Of a DNA stretch of 56,893 bases, positions 42,908 through 50,373 are shown piece by piece. Source of the DNA: Bradyrhizobium campsiandrae. GTDB lineage: Bacteria; Pseudomonadota; Alphaproteobacteria; Rhizobiales; Xanthobacteraceae. The stretch lies in assembly GCF_014529705.1 (NCBI RefSeq), contig NZ_JAANIH010000059.1, positions 1 through 56,893 on the forward strand, given 5' to 3'. Each line of letters begins with the position of its first letter. Position 1 is the stretch's first letter. Both the position numbers and the translations under genes were made by a program. The notes below the pieces were generated by a model that ran no database searches, was not told where the DNA came from, and was given only the letters and a program-made list of their open reading frames with translations.

Positions 42908-43351
42908 TCAGCGCGACGGTGCGACGCTCAGCTGTGCATTTGCCGCCTCGACATCGCGCGAGGGCCGCAGCGCGAAGGCGCCGTCGCCGAGCAGCGCCTG
43001 TGCGACCAGCGCAATTGCCCAGAAGGCGGGAAATTCCCAGCCGCCCTTCGGGTTGGTGAAGAAGAAGCCGGCCGCAGCGTGCACCGAGAAGATGGCACCG
43101 AGCAGGACCGGAATGCCGGCCAGCGCCGCATAGCGGGTCCAGACGCCAAGAATGAGGGCAATGCCGGTGAGGACTTCGACCGTCATCACGAGGTAGGCCA
43201 GCTCGGGCGGGAAGCCGAGGCTGCCGAAGAACTTTGCGGTGCCGGCGGGGGTGAAAACGAACAGTTTCAGGCTGGCATGGGCCAGGAACAGGGCACCCAG
43301 CGTCGCGCGCAGCACCAGCGCGGCATAGGGAGCGGTACGGGAATCGATCAT
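42908..43351 (-). CDS. DoxX family membrane protein
   Basis: 147 aa from 43351 (ATG, MIDSRTAPYAALV); an ATG four codons earlier also fits. Four hydrophobic segments (AALVLRATLGALFLAHASLK, LAYLVMTVEVLTGIALILGV, YAALAGIPVLLGAIFSVHAA, and a C-terminal one). The DoxX family includes thiosulfate:quinone oxidoreductase subunits, MhqP-like proteins and others, so function is open. Divergent from a LysR gene with an AT-rich spacer that holds a dyad, so it is probably its target. Confidence 0.85.
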   Translation of the reverse strand: MIDSRTAPYAALVLRATLGALFLAHASLKLFVFTPAGTAKFFGSLGFPPELAYLVMTVEVLTGIALILGVWTRYAALAGIPVLLGAIFSVHAAAGFFFTNPKGGWEFPAFWAIALVAQALLGDGAFALRPSRDVEAANAQLSVAPSR

Positions 43352-43423
43352 GGCGGTCTCCATTGTTGGACGGCTTATGATCTATTCTCAGGGGAATGAT
43401 AATCTGCTATTTTGGAAATATAC

Positions 43424-43442
43424 CTCACACTCATAGAGTGAG
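43424..43442. promoter_or_regulatory. Candidate LysR operator between doxX and lysR
   Basis: ctcac (43424-43428), 9 bases, gtgag (43438-43442), plus an inner cactc-ata-gagtg dyad and a T-N11-A pattern (43425-43437), lie 4 to 23 bases ahead of the LysR start. Confidence 0.45.
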
Positions 43443-43446
43443 ATAG

Positions 43447-44367
43447 ATGCTTGACCGTCTCACCAGCCTGGAAGTCTTCGCCAAGGTGGCGGCGAGCGGC
43501 AGCCTGTCCGGCGCGGCCCGGGCGATGGGCCTGTCGCAGACCATGGTGACCAAGCACGTCGCCTCGCTGGAGGCGCGACTGGGCACCAAGCTATTCCATC
43601 GCACCACGCGGCGGCTGTCGATCACCGAGGCCGGCCGGCTCTATCTGGAATCCTCCGAGCGCATCCTCGCCGACATGGAGACGGCCGACGCGGCGGTCGC
43701 ACGCGAGCGCGTCGAGCCGCGCGGATTGTTGCGGGTCAATGTGCCGGTGGTGTTCGGCACACGGCAGATCGCCCCTCTCATCGCCGAATTCTCGGAGCGC
43801 CACCCCGAGGTCACGATCGAACTCGGCCTCAACGATCGTCTCGTCGATCTCGCCGAGGAAGGCTGGGACCTCGCGATCCGCATCGGCAAGCTCCGCGACT
43901 CCAGCATGGTGGCACGCAAGCTGGCACCGAACCGCCTCGTCGTCTGCGCCGCTCCCTCTTATCTCGCCAAACACGGGACGCCGCGCAGCGTCGCCGACCT
44001 CGCCGCACATAATTGTCTCGGCTACACGCTTTCGCAGCAGGCGAGCGCGGCGGAATGGCTGTTCGGCGCGGATGGCGAGATCCGCGTCCAGGTGTCCGGA
44101 AACCTGCGCGCCAACAATGGCGATGCGCTGCGGGCGGCGACGCTGGCCGGCGTCGGCCTTGCGCGGCAGCCGACCTTCATCATCGCCGATGATTTGCGCG
44201 CCGGCACGCTGGTCGCGCTGCCGCTCGACCAGCCGGAGATGCAGTCCTCTGCGGTGCATGCGGTCTACCTGCCCGATCGCCGTCCGCCGGCGAAAGTGCG
44301 CGCCTTCATCGATTTCCTCGCCGCACGCTTTGCACCCGTTGCACCCTGGGATCGCGGACTGTTCTGA
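43447..44367 (+). CDS. LysR-family transcriptional regulator
   Basis: 306 aa. Winged-helix start (MLDRLTSLEVFAKVAASGSL, SGAARAMGLSQTMVTKHVAS) and substrate-binding domain (GLLRVNVPVVFGTRQIAPLI, DLAIRIGKLRDSSMVARKLA). Same subgroup as the LysR at 20141. Divergent from doxX, which it probably controls, with a dyad in the spacer next to its own start. Confidence 0.92.
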   Translation: MLDRLTSLEVFAKVAASGSLSGAARAMGLSQTMVTKHVASLEARLGTKLFHRTTRRLSITEAGRLYLESSERILADMETADAAVARERVEPRGLLRVNVPVVFGTRQIAPLIAEFSERHPEVTIELGLNDRLVDLAEEGWDLAIRIGKLRDSSMVARKLAPNRLVVCAAPSYLAKHGTPRSVADLAAHNCLGYTLSQQASAAEWLFGADGEIRVQVSGNLRANNGDALRAATLAGVGLARQPTFIIADDLRAGTLVALPLDQPEMQSSAVHAVYLPDRRPPAKVRAFIDFLAARFAPVAPWDRGLF

Positions 44368-44513
44368 CATCCTCCGGCGCAAAGTGTCGGCTCCGGCAGA
44401 GGCGCTGCCCCATTTTGCCGCACGCCCGTCCGTGAGCTAGCGCACAGACGGCGTCGTGGCGGACCATTAGAAAAGGTGACATCCTCGCGCCCATTGCCGA
44501 TGGAGGTGATCTC

Positions 44514-45989
44514 ATGCGCCGTCCAATCCTTCGCAATTTGATTCTTGCCTCTGCCCTGCTTGCACTCATCCGATTGGCGACGCCGACGCAAGCCGCGGCC
44601 GAAGCCCGGCTCGCGCTCGTGATCGGCCAATCCGCCTATCGCACGGTGCCGGAGCTGCCCAATGCCGCCAACGATGCCAAAGGCATGGCCGAGCTGCTCG
44701 GCAATGCAGGTTTCACCGTCACCTCGGCGCCGAACCTCGCGCAGAACGAGATGCGCCAGGCGATCTCGGATTTCGCCGGCAAGGTCAGCGCCAGCGGCGC
44801 CGACACCGTCGCGCTGGTGTTTTATGCCGGCCACGGGCTGCAGATCGACGGCGAGAACTATCTCGTGCCTGTTGATCTCGATCCCAAGCGCGAGGCCGAC
44901 ATTCCGCTGCAGGGCGTGCGGCTAAACGATCTGCTCAACACGCTCGGCGCGCTGCCGACGCGGGCACGCATTTTCATGCTCGATGCCTGCCGCAACAATC
45001 CCTTCCCGGCGCTGTCGGGCGCAGGCCATGGGCTCGCCATCGTCGACACCAAGGCGGGCGCGCCCGGCTCCTTCATCTCCTACTCGACCTCGCCCGGTGC
45101 CGAAGCCGAGGACGGCTCCGGCGCCGACAGCCCCTACACCACGGCGGCGCTGAGCGTCGCCAAGCAACCAAATTTGCCGATCGAGGAAGTGTTCAAACGC
45201 ATCCGCATCGCGGTGGCGCAATCCACCGACGGGCGCCAGATTCCCTGGGAAAGCTCGTCGCTGACGACCGACTTCAAGTTCTTCGGCGACAGCAGCGGTC
45301 AGCCGCCCGCTCCGGGCGCGAATGCGATGGCGCTCGCCAGCGCCCCGCGCAGCGTGGAGGACTGGCGCAAGGATCTGCAGGGCAAGGACGCCAGGGCCGC
45401 CTATGATCTCGTGATCGCCGACGACACCGTGGAGGCCTATCAGGCCTATATCGAGCTCTACGCCCAGGCCTCCTATACGCCGCGCCTGCGTACGGTGCTG
45501 GAGCGCCGGCGCCAGATGCTGGCATGGGATCGCGCGGTGGCGATCAATACCCGCGCCTCCTACGAGGCCTATCTCGCGAACTGGGGCAGCAGCGATCTCG
45601 CCGCGACGGCGCGCCGTCTCCTGCTCCGCGTGCAGAACCGCAACTATGCCTTGCCGGTGGTGGCCGCAGCGACGCCGGTCGCGGTCGCCATGGCGCCGAC
45701 CTGTCCCTGCTCGACGCCGACGCCGCCGGCGACGCCGATCAACCCGACAATTGCCCCCGTCATCAAGAAACGCGTCGACGACACCCCGCCAAAGCGCAAG
45801 GTCGTCGACACCCCGCCGAAGCGCCGGCCGCCGCCTGACGAAGTCGTCTACGAGCGTGCGCCGCCTCCCGGCCCGCCGCCCGAAGCCATCGGCGTCGGAA
45901 TCGGAATTGGCCTCGGCATGGGAATGGGCATGGGCGGCCGTGGCGGTGGAATGGGACGCGGCGGCGACTACGGCCGCGGCAGGTACTGA
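44514..45989 (+). CDS. Caspase-like (orthocaspase, peptidase C14) secreted protein
   Basis: 491 aa, start at 44514 with ggaggtgat upstream. Signal peptide RNLILASALLALIRLA.. to about AAAEA. p20-type caspase domain with LVIGQSAYRTVPELPNAAND, catalytic His107 in FYAGHGLQ and Cys159 in MLDACRNNPF. So the dyad is intact. Residues 275-385 are helical, TPR/SEL1-like. The C-terminus is a Pro-rich stretch (PPKRK repeats) followed by a Gly/Met-rich tail (IGIGLGMGMGMG). Bacterial metacaspase-type enzymes cut after Arg/Lys; the periplasmic placement is expected from the signal. The partner is not evident. Confidence 0.88.
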   Translation: MRRPILRNLILASALLALIRLATPTQAAAEARLALVIGQSAYRTVPELPNAANDAKGMAELLGNAGFTVTSAPNLAQNEMRQAISDFAGKVSASGADTVALVFYAGHGLQIDGENYLVPVDLDPKREADIPLQGVRLNDLLNTLGALPTRARIFMLDACRNNPFPALSGAGHGLAIVDTKAGAPGSFISYSTSPGAEAEDGSGADSPYTTAALSVAKQPNLPIEEVFKRIRIAVAQSTDGRQIPWESSSLTTDFKFFGDSSGQPPAPGANAMALASAPRSVEDWRKDLQGKDARAAYDLVIADDTVEAYQAYIELYAQASYTPRLRTVLERRRQMLAWDRAVAINTRASYEAYLANWGSSDLAATARRLLLRVQNRNYALPVVAAATPVAVAMAPTCPCSTPTPPATPINPTIAPVIKKRVDDTPPKRKVVDTPPKRRPPPDEVVYERAPPPGPPPEAIGVGIGIGLGMGMGMGGRGGGMGRGGDYGRGRY

Positions 45990-46006
45990 CCGCCCGCGCC
46001 GCGACA

Positions 46007-46150
46007 CGGAGGACAATCTGTCCTCCGTCGTTGCGAGCCACCGGGTCCGCGCGAAGCGCGGCCCGATGACAGGCTCAGCGAAACAATCCAGAGTCTTTCC
46101 GCGGAGGGATTCTGGATTGCTTCGCTGCGCTCGCAATGACGACGGAGAGG
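46007..46150. repeat. Compound palindromic intergenic repeat (bradyrhizobial type)
   Basis: A local hairpin cggaggac (46007-46014) / gtcctccg (46020-46027) is followed by a long imperfect inverted repeat: gcgaaacaatccagag around 46079-46094 pairs with ttctggattgcttcgc just after, and tccgtcgttgcgagc pairs with gctcgcaatgacgacgga near the end. The motif (ctggattgcttcgc..gctcgcaatgacg) resembles a repeat scattered through Bradyrhizobium genomes. It fills the gap between the orthocaspase and SulP genes. Confidence 0.75.
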
Positions 46151-46217
46151 CCGCCGCCTGCCTCCCTTCCGGAAATGCTGTAGTCTGATCGACCGACTCA
46201 GGATCCGGAGATTTTCG

Positions 46218-47888
46218 TTGATGCCGCTAGACGCTCGCGCCAAGCACGCATGGCCGCTGTTCCGATCGCTCGCGTCCTATTCCCTGCCTGGCGATCTCAT
46301 GGCCGGACTTACGCTCGCGGCCATCGCGATCCCGGAGCAAATGGCGACCGCGCGGCTCGGCGGCTTTGCACCGCAGATCGGCTTCTTCGCCTTCATGGCG
46401 GGCTCGCTCGGATTTGCGCTGCTCGGCGGCAACCGCTTCCTGTCCTGCGGCGCGGATTCCACGATCACGCCGATCTTCGCCGGCGGGCTTGCCGCGCTCG
46501 CCGCCACCGGCTCGCCTGAATATCAGGGGCTGGCGATCGGGCTGGCCTTGATGGTCGGCGCGATGATGCTCGCCGGCGGCGCGTTCCGTCTCGGCGGCAT
46601 CGCCAATCTCCTATCGATGCCGGTGATGGTGGGCTTCCTCGCCGGCATCTCCGTCCACATCATCGTCTCGCAATTGCCTGGCGTGCTGGGGCTGGAAACA
46701 CCTGGGGGCCCGACACTCGATCGCATCGGCGTGCTCGCAAGCGAGATCGGCCGCAGCAATCCCGTCACGTTCTGCATCGGCTTCGGCGTTCTGGCTGTCG
46801 TGTTCATCTCCGAGAAGATCAGCGCAAAAATCCCCGGCGCGCTGATCGGGCTTGTCGGCGCGACGCTGGCCACGATCGCGCTCGGTCTCGAGAGCCGGGG
46901 CGTCAACGTCGTCGGCACGGTGCCGGGCACCCTGCCGCGACTGACCTTGCCCGAACTCGCACCAGCGCATTGGGTGCATCTGGTCTCGCTCGCCTTCGTG
47001 ATTACTGTCGTGGTGATGGTGCAGACGGCAGCAACAACGCGCTCGTTCCCATCCGATCCCGACAAGCCCGCCGATGTCGATCGCGACTTCCTCGGCGCCG
47101 GTGCCGGCAGCGTGCTGTCAGGCCTGTTCGGCGCGTTTCCCGTCAATGCAAGCCCGCCGCGCACGGGCATCATCGCCGAGACCGGCGGACAATCGCAGCT
47201 CGCAGGACTTGCGGCCGCGGTGATCGTGCTGCTGCTGCTCGCGTTCGGAACGGGACTGTTGCGCCATGTGCCGGACGCGGCGCTCGGCGGCATCCTGCTG
47301 TTCGTGGCGCTGCGGATCATCCGTGTGCAACAGATCGTGACGATCTATCGTCAGTCGTTCAGCGAATTCCTGCTGATCGTGGCCACCGCCGCGCTGATCA
47401 TCGTGCTGCCGATCCAGCAGGGCGCGTTCCTCGGCATCGTGCTGTCGCTGCTGCACGGCATCTGGAGCACGACGCGCGCGCGGCTGGTCGAGTTCGAGCG
47501 CGTGCCGGGCACCACGATCTGGTGGCCGGCGCATCCGCACATCACCGGCGAGCGCATCGCCGGTGTCGCCGTGATCGGACTGCAGGCGCCATTGTCCTTC
47601 CTCAACGCCCCGGGCTTTCGCGGCGACGTGACAAAAGTTCTCGGCACGGCGGCGCCTCAATTGCTGGTGCTGGAGGCCAGCGGCATGGTCGAGATCGACT
47701 TCACCGCAGCGCAGATCCTGCTCGATGTCTTCAAGGTGTGCGAGGCGCAAGGCGTCACGGTCGCGCTGGCCCGGCTGGAATCGGTGCGCGCGCAGGACGC
47801 CTTCGAGCGCTTCAGATTGTTCGACGTCCTGCCGAAGGAGCACGTCTTCCACAGCGTGGATGAGGCCGTGCGCAAGCTGGCGAAGTGA
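46218..47888 (+). CDS. SulP family anion transporter with STAS domain
   Basis: 556 aa. About eleven membrane helices, with the SulP signature LMAGLTLAAIAIPEQMATAR and FVITVVVMVQTAATTRSFPS. The C-terminal ~110 residues form a STAS domain (TTIWWPAHPHITGERIAGVA, LQAPLSFLNAPGFRGDV, SGMVEIDFTAAQILLDVF). SulP proteins carry sulfate, bicarbonate or other anions, often as proton or Na+ symporters; substrate is not resolvable. The start at 46218 is an ATG with weak ribosome-binding signal. Confidence 0.92.
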   Translation: MMPLDARAKHAWPLFRSLASYSLPGDLMAGLTLAAIAIPEQMATARLGGFAPQIGFFAFMAGSLGFALLGGNRFLSCGADSTITPIFAGGLAALAATGSPEYQGLAIGLALMVGAMMLAGGAFRLGGIANLLSMPVMVGFLAGISVHIIVSQLPGVLGLETPGGPTLDRIGVLASEIGRSNPVTFCIGFGVLAVVFISEKISAKIPGALIGLVGATLATIALGLESRGVNVVGTVPGTLPRLTLPELAPAHWVHLVSLAFVITVVVMVQTAATTRSFPSDPDKPADVDRDFLGAGAGSVLSGLFGAFPVNASPPRTGIIAETGGQSQLAGLAAAVIVLLLLAFGTGLLRHVPDAALGGILLFVALRIIRVQQIVTIYRQSFSEFLLIVATAALIIVLPIQQGAFLGIVLSLLHGIWSTTRARLVEFERVPGTTIWWPAHPHITGERIAGVAVIGLQAPLSFLNAPGFRGDVTKVLGTAAPQLLVLEASGMVEIDFTAAQILLDVFKVCEAQGVTVALARLESVRAQDAFERFRLFDVLPKEHVFHSVDEAVRKLAK

Positions 47889-47941
47889 CCTCCTCGCTCC
47901 GCCGTGACGGAGCGAGCATAAACGAAAGACAATGCCGCGCG

Positions 47942-49366
47942 CTACGCCTCCGGCACGATCTTGCCGGGGTTGAAGATGTTTAGCGGATCGAGCGCCTTTT
48001 TCAACGCGCGCATCGCGTCGAGCGCCTCGGGGCCGAGCTCGGCCTTGAGGTATTTCTGCTTGCCCTGTCCGATGCCGTGCTCGCCGGTGCAGGTTCCGTC
48101 CATCGCCTGGGCGCGTTCGACCAGGCGATGCATGAATTCCTCCCCGCGCGCCATTTCTTCGGCATCGTTGGTGTCGCACACCAGCGAGCAGTGGAAATTG
48201 CCGTCGCCGACATGGCCGACGATCGGCGACAGCAGATTGAGGCGCTCCAGATCTTCCTCGGTCTCGCTGACGCAATCGGCAAGCCGCGAGATCGGCACGC
48301 AGACGTCGGTTGCGACCACGCCGATGCTGTCGCCGGGCCGCAGCGCCTTCACGGACCAATAGGCGTCGTGGCGCGCCTGCCACAGCTTGGTGCGGTCCTC
48401 GGGCTTGGTGGTCCAGGAGAAATCGCCACCGCCGCAATCCTTTGCGATCTCGCCGAACGCCTTGGACTGCTCGGCGACCTCGATCTCGCTGCCGTGGAAC
48501 TCCATCAACAGCAGCGGCGTCTCCGGCAGCGTCAGCTTGGAATAGGCATTGCAGGCCTTCACTTGCGCCGCGTTGAGCAACTCGATTCGAGCAACCGGAA
48601 TTCCGGTCTGGATCGCCAGGATCACCGCCTGACACGCGCCGTGCACTGACCCGAACGACACCGCGCCGGCCGCGATCGTATCAGGGATGCCGCGCAGGCG
48701 GATGGTCAGCTCCGAGATGATGCCGAGCGTGCCTTCGGCGCCGACGAACAGATGCGTCAAATCGTAGCCGGCCGATGATTTCTTGGCGCGCGTCCCCGTG
48801 GTGATGATCTCGCCGTCGCCGCGCACCACTTTCAGCGCCAGCACGCTGTCGCGCATCGTGCCGTAGCGCACCGCATTGGTGCCGGAGGCGCGGGTCGAGG
48901 CCATGCCGCCGAGCGAGGCATCCGCGCCGGGATCGATCGGGAAGAACAGGCCCTGGTCGCGCAGATGCTCGTTGAGCGCCTTGCGGGTGACGCCGGGCTG
49001 AATCACGCAGTCGAGGTCCTCGGCATGGACCGCGAGCACCTTGTTCATGTCGCGCAGATCAATCGAGATGCCGCCGGCGGGCGCATTGACCTGGCCCTCG
49101 AGCGAGGTGCCGGTGCCGAAGGGAATGACGGGCACGCCGTTCTTGGCGCAGATCCGCACCACGTCCTGGATGTCGGCGGTCTCCTGCGCCATGACGACGC
49201 CGTCGGGCGGCTGGTTTGGAATCCACGTCGTGGTATGGCCGTGCTGCTCGCGGACGGCCTGCGAGGTGATGAGGCGGTTGCCGAAGCGTGCGGCAAGCTG
49301 CTCCAGTGCGCTTGCAAGGGCTTTCGGCGCCGGCCGCGGCGGATTATTGGTGATAACAGTACCCAC
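47942..49366 (-). CDS. FAD-linked oxidase, D-lactate/glycolate dehydrogenase (GlcD) type
   Basis: 474 aa. FAD_binding_4 domain (VVMAQETADIQDVVRICAKN, VPVIPFGTGTSLEGQVNAPA, PGVTRKALNEHLRDQGLFFP, IDPGADASLGGMASTRASGT) and FAD-oxidase C domain (IVGHVGDGNFHCSLV, then MDGTCTGEHGIGQGK with conserved His). This is the D-lactate dehydrogenase (cytochrome)-type or glycolate oxidase subunit family, which feeds electrons from 2-hydroxyacids to the respiratory chain. The partner GlcE/GlcF genes are not present. Substrate is not certain. Divergent from the thioesterase at 49455. Confidence 0.9.
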   Translation of the reverse strand: MGTVITNNPPRPAPKALASALEQLAARFGNRLITSQAVREQHGHTTTWIPNQPPDGVVMAQETADIQDVVRICAKNGVPVIPFGTGTSLEGQVNAPAGGISIDLRDMNKVLAVHAEDLDCVIQPGVTRKALNEHLRDQGLFFPIDPGADASLGGMASTRASGTNAVRYGTMRDSVLALKVVRGDGEIITTGTRAKKSSAGYDLTHLFVGAEGTLGIISELTIRLRGIPDTIAAGAVSFGSVHGACQAVILAIQTGIPVARIELLNAAQVKACNAYSKLTLPETPLLLMEFHGSEIEVAEQSKAFGEIAKDCGGGDFSWTTKPEDRTKLWQARHDAYWSVKALRPGDSIGVVATDVCVPISRLADCVSETEEDLERLNLLSPIVGHVGDGNFHCSLVCDTNDAEEMARGEEFMHRLVERAQAMDGTCTGEHGIGQGKQKYLKAELGPEALDAMRALKKALDPLNIFNPGKIVPEA

Positions 49367-49454
49367 GGATCGTCCTCCCGACGAGAAGAAACCGTGGCAA
49401 AGGACATAAAGCCGGTCAAGTCAAGCGACCGGACGCATAGCCAGGGAATGAGAC

Positions 49455-49958
49455 ATGCCGGAGAGTGCCGCTTCGAAGCCCGCCGAGCCGTTCCGCTCGT
49501 CGATCATGCAGATCGAGCCGCAATGGATCGACTACAACGGCCATCTCAACATGGCCTATTACAACGTGATGTTCGATCGGGCGATCGACCAGATGTGGCT
49601 GCAGCTCGGGATCGGGCCTGCTTACATGAAGGAGCGGGGCGGCTCGACCTTCACCGCCGAGTGCCATGTGCGCTATTTGCGCGAGATCCATCTCGGCGAT
49701 CCCGTCCAGGTCTCGGTCTGGCTGCTGGAAGCGGACGAGAAGCGGCTGCACACGTTCCAGGAGCTGCGCCACGCCACCGAGGGCTGGCTGTCGGCCACCT
49801 CCGAGAACATGTCGCTGCACATCGACATGGGCTCGCGAAAAGTGGCGGCGTTTCCGCCTGATATCAGCCAGCGCATTGCAGCCGTGATGCAGGCTCACAG
49901 CGCCGTGCCGCGGCCCGAGGGCATCGGCCGCAGCGTGGCGATGCCCTCGAAGAAGTAA
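49455..49958 (+). CDS. Hotdog-fold acyl-CoA thioesterase
   Basis: 167 aa. Thioesterase (4HBT-like) fold: QIEPQWIDYNGHLNMAYYNV with the catalytic Asp and Asn-Gly-His, and GSTFTAECHVRYLREIHLGD. Cytosolic. The N-terminal ~15 residues are disordered; an alternative start at MQIEPQW is possible. The family resembles carnitine-operon and 4-hydroxybenzoyl-CoA thioesterases. Substrate unknown. Divergent from the flavoprotein gene by 88 bases. Confidence 0.85.
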   Translation: MPESAASKPAEPFRSSIMQIEPQWIDYNGHLNMAYYNVMFDRAIDQMWLQLGIGPAYMKERGGSTFTAECHVRYLREIHLGDPVQVSVWLLEADEKRLHTFQELRHATEGWLSATSENMSLHIDMGSRKVAAFPPDISQRIAAVMQAHSAVPRPEGIGRSVAMPSKK

Positions 49959-49960
49959 CG

Positions 49961-50131
49961 CTAGATCCTGCGGCCTCGGGCAAGGCCGACCACGGCCGAG
50001 ACCAGGAACAGGACGACTGCGATGAAGAAGATGATCTTGGCGATTTCGATCGACGCGCCGGCGAGGCCGCCAAAGCCCAGGATACCGGCGATCAGTGCGA
50101 TGATCAGGAACGTCACAACCCAGCTCAGCAT
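49961..50131 (-). CDS. DUF1328 (UPF0391) small membrane protein
   Basis: 56-aa frame: MLSWVVTFLIIALIAGILGF, GGLAGASIEIAKIIFFIAVV, LFLVSAVVGLARGRRI. Two membrane helices and a basic tail, the full length of the YtjA/UPF0391 family, which is common in alphaproteobacteria and of unknown function. It begins with ATG at 50131 and stops 2 bases after the thioesterase gene's own stop on the other strand. Confidence 0.92.
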   Translation of the reverse strand: MLSWVVTFLIIALIAGILGFGGLAGASIEIAKIIFFIAVVLFLVSAVVGLARGRRI

Positions 50132-50373
50132 GGTCAAACCCTCGTCTTGATGTCACTCGGCACGGCTGGGCCGCGCCGCCTGCCCAGACAATCTCGACGC
50201 GGGAACGATGGTTCCGGTCTGCACAACGGCGAAATTCGCGCCTGCCGAAGGAACAAATCGGCCCCCCGCGCACGTGGAAAACCTCTCCCGGCCGCCCCAT
50301 ATAGGCAACAATCCCTGTTATGAAGGCTCCCTCCCGTCACCCCGCGGTGCCATCGTGGGGCCAAATGATTCGC

